Source: Priapulus caudatus
Lineage: Eukaryota; Priapulida; Priapulimorpha; Priapulimorphida; Priapulidae
NCBI RefSeq assembly: GCF_000485595.1
Contig: NW_014578651.1
Location: forward strand, 2,532 to 24,343
DNA: 21,812 bases
Direction: 5' to 3'
This document shows positions 17,301 to 21,812 of the stretch, piece by piece; within the stretch, counting starts at the first letter, position 1, and every line of letters begins with the position of its first letter. The notes beneath the pieces were generated by a model. That model was not told the DNA's origin. It searched no databases and saw nothing but the letters and a program-made list of their open reading frames with translations. The translations under genes were made by a program, and so were the position numbers.

Positions 17301-19557
17301 TGTCTTGCTCTGGACCACATTCATCGTGCACTCTTTAGCCTATTCACAATTTACTATGATGTATTGTCATATACCTAGACATGATATATCTTACATTTCT
17401 GATAAATCCAAGTCTATGTTTATTTTTGGTTTAAATTAATAGTATTAGAGATATAAAAAATTTAAATCATCATTTACATTCGTTAAATCTGTTTTGTTGG
17501 TTGTTCATTTTGAAGTATGGAAAAATATGTCATATGTCATTGTCATCAAGTTACTGGTATGTGTGATCAAGATAAAACTGAACTTGTGATCTAGGTAGGA
17601 TTATAGTCATCGCTTGATGATTAATTGGTATCAACTTGACCTTCAGTCTAAGCGATTACGAGCCAAGCATTTTGCAATAACAACATCTTGTCAAGATCAT
17701 TGGTGAGGCTTTATACACTATGTACAAAATATACTCCTATATATATACACTCCTGATAATATTAGATTCAGCACTGCCTAATTTTGTGCACGTTTATTAA
17801 AAAAGCACTATAAGATTTGCCATGAGTATGTTGGGCAAGTAGGATGAAAAGAAATGTTAACAATATGCAATACATCATTGGGTTAACTATCATTTAAAAC
17901 AAGATATACAGCTTGTTGATATAATTTTATTATTACTGAATTGGCCTCGATAGCTTTAATGCGCTGTATCTGAATTACCAATTTAACAAGCTATCATCCA
18001 GTAATTCTGCTAAGTAATTTGTAAATTACTATTGAGTTTTAAAGGTTACCTTTAAATGTCAGCATAAGGTGTCTGCTACACATAATTAATTGCTTAGAAA
18101 GTAAAACAAGCTCACGAACTCTTTTGACCTTGTAGATGAATGTCATAAACTAGTGACACCAGTACCACTGACTAGCAATGAAAAGACTGTTATTAAGGTT
18201 ACCTGCAAGAACAAATACGATTGCCACAGCCCCAATCATAGCTCCTACAGTTTCGGTTTTCCAGATATCAAAGAGAATGACCTGTTTATATCCAGCTTGG
18301 AATGTCATCTGTGAATTTACACAAACATGCATTAATAGTCAAGTNTCATGTCATTCTCACAGGAAGATTTATTGTTCAGGAATATGACAGATCCATCTTT
18401 CTCCTGCCTTACACTGGTAGGTTGGACAGGTACAGAGGTCGCAATTCTGCTTTGGGCTTGGATAAGTAGATGCTCCCTGAACACCTTTAAACCTTCGTAT
18501 AAAGCTGCGAAATAGAATAATTTGAAATTTTTGGATGTCATGATGTCTTGCTCTGGACCATATTCATCGTGCACTCTTTAGCCTATTCACAATTTACTAT
18601 GATGTATTGTCATACCTAGACATGATATATCTTACATTTCTGATAAATCCAAGTCTATGTTTATTTTTGGTTTAAATTAATAGTATTAAAGATATAAAAA
18701 ATTTAAATCATCATTTACATTCGTTAAATCTGTTTTGTTGGTTGTTCTTTTAGAAGTATGGAAAAATAGGAATTTTATTACATTGGCATGTCATTGCCAT
18801 GAAGTTACTGGTATGCGTGATCAAGATAAAACTGAACTTGTGATCTAGGTAGGATTATAGTCATCACTTGATGATTAATTGGTATCAACTTGACCTTCAG
18901 TCTAAGCGATTACGAGCCAAGCATTTTGCAATAACAACATCTTGTCAAGATCATTGGTGAGGCTTTATACGCTCCTGATAATATACACTATGTACAAAAT
19001 ATACTCCTATATATATACACTCCTGATAATATTAGATTCAGCACTGCCTAATTTTGTGCACGTTTATTAAAAAAGCACTATAAGATTTGCCATGAGTATG
19101 TTGGGCAAGTAGGATGAAAGGAAATGTTAACAATATGCAATACATTATTGGGTTAACTATCATTTAAAACAAGATATACAGCTTGTTGATATAATTTTAT
19201 TATTACTGAATTGGCCTCGATAGCTTTAATGGGCTGTATCTGAATTACCAATTTAACAAGCTATCATCCAGTAATTCTGCTAAAGTTTTAAAGGTTACCT
19301 TTAAATGTCAGCAGAAGGTGTCTGCTACACATAATTAATTGCTTAGAAAGTAAAACAAGCTCACGGACTCTTTTGACCTTGTAGATGAATGTCATAAACT
19401 AGTGACACCAGTACCACCGACTAGCAATGAAAAGACTGTCATTAAGGTTACCTGCAAGAACAAATACGATTGCCACAGCCCCAATCATAGCTCCTACAGT
19501 TTCGGTTTTCCAGATATCAAAGAGAATGACCTGTTTATATCCAGCTTGGAAAGTCAT
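14126..19557 (-). CDS. SLC31A1: CTR1-like high-affinity copper transporter (SLC31 family), multi-exon, with duplicated exons
   Basis: CTR1 proteins are plasma-membrane Cu(I) importers that work as trimers with three helices per subunit. The coding path in this window is exon A (18203-18308), exon B (17090-17261) and exon C (14126-14336), about 162 residues. Introns are in phases 1 and 2, and the junctions restore GCT (Ala) and GGG (Gly). Hallmarks: MTFQAGY, then helix 1; the [10 protein letters not shown] motif; MLIAMTYN (MxxxM) in helix 2; GVVFG and GAAAG (GxxxG) in helix 3; and the terminal HCH copper-binding tripeptide. Exon A begins at an acceptor, so the Met-rich N-terminal exon is missing; none was found up to 21812. 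Exons A and B occur again at 19452-19557 and 18346-18504 around an N at 18345, and that second exon B lacks its donor. The B-C intron is nearly all transposon. Confidence 0.93.
14488..14821. mobile_element. hAT-like MITE in the CTR1 intron, 334 bp
   Basis: The termini are CAGGGTGCGAAATTAA (14488-14503) and, inverted, CAGGGGTAGAAATTAA (14806-14821). Adjacent octamers, TATATATC and TATTTCAA, match only partly. The interior holds repeated GGACTCCCT/AGGGAGTCC-type motifs near both ends, as in elements with subterminal transposase sites. Non-coding. Confidence 0.72.
14856..15642. mobile_element. Large foldback element 1 between (TA)n tracts, 787 bp
   Basis: The arms 14856-15115 and 15383-15642 are about 260-bp inverted repeats, roughly 94-96% identical by eye, around a 267-bp loop. 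The outer end is CAGAGCAATCAATACCTAG on the left and, inverted, CAAGAGCTAATAATACCTAG on the right. (TA)n tracts lie at 14839-14855 and 15643-15661, directly outside both ends. Non-coding. The open frames inside (such as MLGKIMGD and MQNSLLSK) are mirror products of the two arms. It lies in the B-C intron of CTR1. Confidence 0.88.
15643..15661. repeat. (TA)n microsatellite between the two foldback elements
   Basis: About nine AT units separate the end of foldback 1 from the start of foldback 2. Similar tracts lie at 14839-14855 and 17053-17069. Confidence 0.92.
15662..17050. mobile_element. Large foldback element 2 between (TA)n tracts, carrying a nested insertion
   Basis: The left arm is 15662-15793 plus 16416-16597 and the right arm is 16738-17050, inverted copies of about 313 bp each once the 614-bp insertion (15798-16411 plus one TTAA) is removed; the loop is 140 bp. 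The original size, about 770 bp, is close to foldback 1. The outer end AAGAGCTCATAATAG on the left, and CAAGAGTACATAATAG inverted on the right, resembles the AAGAGCTAATAAT end of foldback 1, though the interiors differ. The short open frames here are not genes. Confidence 0.87.
15798..16411. mobile_element. TTAA-flanked DNA transposon, copy 2, nested in foldback 2
   Basis: TTAA lies at 15794-15797 and 16412-16415; the ends are AGCGGATC and, inverted, AGGGACAG. It matches the reversed right part of 7586-8407, for example ACTCTAGGTTCT, TAGGTTAAAATTA and ATAAAAAGTTT. The uninterrupted site survives in the opposite foldback arm as GATTAAAGGAG (TTAA 16917-16920). Non-coding, 614 bp. Confidence 0.88.
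17053..17069. repeat. (TA)n microsatellite at the right edge of foldback 2
   Basis: An AT-dinucleotide run, then ACATAGAC, between the foldback and the donor side of CTR1 exon B. Confidence 0.9.
17090..17261 (-). CDS. SLC31A1: CTR1 exon B (complete copy)
   Basis: The acceptor on the minus strand is TTCTATTCCGCAG and the donor GTGAGT. It enters in phase 1 and leaves in phase 2 (GAT GG). It encodes the end of helix 1, [20 protein letters not shown], then a Ser/Asn/Glu-rich cytosolic loop ending [11 protein letters not shown] codons upstream (MHDECGPEQ) are in the intron. It differs from the partial copy at 18346-18504 by RKEQ/RQEK, NNE/NNK and SSS/SSC. Confidence 0.93.
18203..18308 (-). CDS. 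SLC31A1: CTR1 exon A (inner copy)
   Basis: The acceptor on the minus strand is GTGTAAATTCACAG and the donor GTAACC. 106 bp, 35 codons plus one base: [20 protein letters not shown], then the first membrane helix [15 protein letters not shown]. The opening MTF corresponds to the last extracellular Met of the CTR1 copper-binding Met motif. Spliced to 17261 it gives [10 protein letters not shown] without a gap. Its protein is identical to exon A' at 19452. Confidence 0.92.
18345..18345. other. Undetermined base at the duplication junction
   Basis: The single N separates the end of one duplicate unit from the beginning of the next, which makes it a suspected join between two assembled pieces. Confidence 0.9.
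18346..18504 (-). pseudogene. SLC31A1: CTR1 exon B' (partial copy without donor)
   Basis: This copy of exon B has the acceptor TTCTATTTCGCAG and encodes [13 protein letters not shown] through SSCENDM. It stops at the N at 18345, before the ITTSDG end and the GTGAGT donor present in the complete copy. As written it cannot be spliced onward. If the duplication is an assembly artefact, this is simply the allele of 17090-17261. Confidence 0.88.
19452..19557 (-). CDS. SLC31A1: CTR1 exon A' (outer copy)
   Basis: Same 106-bp exon as 18203-18308, with the acceptor TATAAATTCACAG and the donor GTAACC. The codon for Thr2 is ACT instead of ACA and the protein is unchanged. The sequence above it, from 19594, is single-copy, so this is the copy still joined to the gene's upstream side. 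Confidence 0.9.
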
Positions 19558-19593
19558 CTGTGAATTTATACAAACATGCATTAATAGTCAAGT

Positions 19594-19860
19594 AAGCAGC
19601 TTCAAATTTAATTTCTTTCTAGAAAAAAAGTCGAATAAAGCTATACATTTCTCGGGTAGTTTTATAATATGTCACTGTGGGTGACTTACTTGATAAGTCT
19701 AATCTCTATTATTTGTCATATTGGTCTCTATAGCATAAATAGTAATCTGCATTTAAGCAAAATACAACCATGCTAACTAAAGATAAGTTACTCTAAATAA
19801 CTACTCATTATGCAATAAACTCGAAATTTAGACTTATACCTAATATCAGAAGTAGATAAT
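19594..19860. other. Single-copy sequence upstream of exon A'
   Basis: By position this is CTR1 intron or 5' region. No exon with the Met/His-rich N-terminus of CTR1 was recognised on the minus strand. Confidence 0.4.
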
Positions 19861-20366
19861 AGCCTCGTTCACACAAGACCTCGTATTTATGAAATACGGT
19901 ATTTGCGAAATACGGAATCTGAGACAAATACGTGCCGGCGTTCACAACGCTGATTTGTGCGGCTCCAGAAATACGGTAGTTGGCGAGCTTGTCGAGCTGC
20001 GGCTTTGAAACAAGCACCGAACGATGGCGAAATAAACGCATGCAATGCTCACCAAACTGGCCATTAAAATACGTAGACTAGGTCGGGCTGCTAACAGTTC
20101 CGACTCGCGTTATACGGAACGTCCGGCGCGCAGTCTACTCCAAATACGGCGGCTTCAGAATCCGGGTATTTAGCGTTCACGACGAGGAAATGCGTGCGGA
20201 TCCAAGAGATTCCGGTATTTCTGCAGCATCGGCAAATTAGTTCGGGTCTGTCTTCGCGTATTTACATCAAATACCGGATCTGTTTAGATTCCATATTTCT
20301 TGGAACGCGCATATTGCCTCGTGCGTACGCTAAATACCGGATTTCTTGCTACGTGTGAACGCGGCT
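19861..20366. mobile_element. MITE with many AAATACGG/CCGTATTT motifs, 506 bp
   Basis: The ends are AGCCTCGTTCACAC (19861-19874) and, inverted, AGCCGCGTTCACAC (20353-20366). The interior holds ten or more copies, in both orientations, of AAATACGG or AAATACCGGA. TA abuts the GCC/GGC ends on both sides and could be a target duplication, but this is too short to be sure. Non-coding. The superfamily is not assigned. Confidence 0.72.
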
Positions 20367-20443
20367 ATATTGCAACAAACAAAACTTAATCTTGGCTCCT
20401 TTTAAAACTCATTTGTATTCCACACGGACATTGCTTATATATC

Positions 20444-20504
20444 AGGAGTAGATAATAGGGGAGGAATGATCTATATCCCTATTATACCCCTATTATCTAC
20501 TCCT
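20444..20504. repeat. Short palindrome, 18-bp perfect arms
   Basis: AGGAGTAGATAATAGGGG (20444-20461) pairs with CCCCTATTATCTACTCCT (20487-20504). Nearly the same arm, AGAAGTAGATAATAG, occurs at about 19848-19861, immediately before the MITE at 19861, so the arm belongs to a dispersed repeat. Confidence 0.85.
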
Positions 20505-21812
20505 GGTTATATTTATAGACAGGGTGCCACATGACTGGAGTGTTGCACAGCTGCCAGGGCGATTGTCTGTGATGTGGATATTGTTTGTTGTGCAAGGGTG
20601 AAGGTAGCCTGGGAGAAGGGGGAGAGCCCGCCGTGCACCTACTCTACCTTCCTGGCAGCAGTAGGAAACGACAGGCAGCCACTTATAGATAGGACAACAG
20701 ACCCGTTTACGGCCCATCTGCCTTCTTTACAAAAACAAAAAAGTGGCCATGGACATTTTCGTTATTTTTCTCACTAATGTGTCTTACACTTACTATTACA
20801 ACAGTATTTATATTATGATTTTTAGCTCAGCTGACGAAGTCAGATGCAGCTTGTAGAATCGCATGATTGTCGCGTCGTGCGTCCGCTCCAACAGTTGGGC
20901 TGCAAATGCTTAACCGCATCGACGTACGGTCTTGATATTCGGGACTCGGGGATTGCGAAAAGTGACTCGGACGTCGAATTTGGGGGTCCAAGGTCAAAGG
21001 CAAGATGTGTCAATGGAGGGGGCAATATTTCCCCCTTAATTAAGGTATGAGGAATACGAAATTTGCCGGCACAAATCTCAACAGCTTGACCTACCTCTTA
21101 ATATTCGATGTTATAGTGGTGATGGGAAGGAAACCCATGCACCAGTGCAAAATTGGAGGTGACATGTCAAAGGGCAAGTGGAAGCTCAGATATCAGACAT
21201 TTGTCTGAGGACAATAGGTCTAACGGACGGGCGGAGTGCAAAAACTTTTCTTTTGTTTGCAGCGGGCTGACGACTACCGTGCTTTTAATCACTTTATTGA
21301 AGACCGTAAAATCCGGACTTTTCCGGCTTGACCGTGCGAAGAGTAAGTGTCTGATAACTTTGGACCGCTCAAGAAGAGGGTTAAACTATGGATTTGTTGA
21401 CTTTAACAAGGATTGAACTGCTTTTGGCTATTGAGAGCCCCCCCCCCCCCACGCACCGACCCCCACCACTAACGCTCTCCGCTCGACGCATTCATGATAC
21501 ATGTTAATATTAGCGAAGTCATTTAAGTTACACAGCTGTATCTTGTATTACTGTTACTGATCCATTAGGTATAGCAAAGGCCTATATAGATTTTGAGATG
21601 CTGTATTAGTAGTACCTAATGATATAATTGCTCTGCACGAACGCGGTGGGCAGAAGGTTCACTTGATCGCTGCCAGTAAGTTTATGCAGAAGAATAGCCT
21701 GGCTAGCAGTACACCGTCAGTCTGAGCGTGTCAGCTGCTGGCGACACTTGTTGTTCATTGTCTGTTCAATTGAAAATCTTCTAACTGAGATATGATTTTG
21801 CATGATTTGTTT
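20505..21812. other. Unrecognised stretch at the right end
   Basis: No gene, RNA or clear repeat boundary is recognised. Open frames are at most 87 codons and show no motif. A C-run of about 14 lies near 21438-21451, and GGGGGCAATATTTCCCCC near 21019-21036 could form a small hairpin. The missing upstream CTR1 exon might lie here or beyond the window but was not found. Confidence 0.4.

Larger units (their letters stand above)
17103..19593. repeat. Tandem direct duplication of about 1.24 kb, junction at an N
   Basis: 17103-18344 and 18346-19593 align end to end (1242 and 1248 bp). Each contains exon B (partial in the second), the intron and exon A. Differences are scattered substitutions plus indels: about 16 bp extra near 18970 in the second unit, about 21 bp missing there around 19283, and a variable stretch near 17520 and 18770. 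The unit edge AATAGTCAAGT is followed by N then TCATGTCATTC. Confidence 0.95.

Noticed and set aside
17086-17331. [14 protein letters not shown] as the start of a separate short protein
   Set aside because: It is intron sequence read through into exon B; the acceptor TTCTATTCCGCAG and CTR1 homology begin at 17261.

Overview
The window is nuclear DNA of an animal. Its genes are split by GT-AG introns, the intergenic space is crowded with mobile elements, and arrays of the animal telomere hexamer TTAGGG lie inside repeats. The gene families and the repeat style (hAT-like MITEs, TTAA elements, telomere-repeat palindromes) suggest a marine invertebrate, possibly a non-vertebrate deuterostome such as a lancelet or acorn worm. 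The sequence alone does not settle the species.

Layout. 1-4400: no gene recognised; a weak direct repeat (about 1769/2110) and a GC-rich stretch (about 2800-4080) with an uncertain LTR-like end. 4402-5718 (+): the last three exons of an nrf-6-like membrane acyltransferase (acyltransferase-3 fold), with intact splice sites but an in-frame TGA at 4561-4563 where the family has Trp. 5719-10280: no host gene; at least six non-autonomous DNA transposons, including two 9-bp-TSD palindromes and a composite element, all with TTAGGG arrays near their centres, and a TTAA element full of (CACG)n. 10456-about 12290 (+): a broken APE-type non-LTR retrotransposon whose reverse transcriptase catalytic core is deleted in frame. 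12483-13765: a roughly 300-bp direct repeat and a strong 30-bp-arm hairpin. 14126-19557 (-): a CTR1/SLC31A1-like copper transporter. Its last exon (14126-14336) joins in exact phase to exon B (17090-17261) and exon A (18203-18308). Exons A and B occur a second time (19452-19557 and 18346-18504) in a roughly 1.24-kb tandem copy whose junction is a single N at 18345. 19861-21812: a MITE full of AAATACGG-type motifs, a short palindrome, and unrecognised sequence.

The main biology is two membrane-protein genes on opposite strands, both in some way damaged or mis-assembled in this sequence, separated by a transposon-rich interval. The last CTR1 intron is almost entirely mobile DNA: a hAT-like MITE, then two large foldback elements, each sitting between (TA)n tracts, the second carrying a TTAA element whose empty site survives in the opposite arm. 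The most notable repeated pattern is that every TTAGGG array in the window lies near the centre of a palindromic, transposon-like element.
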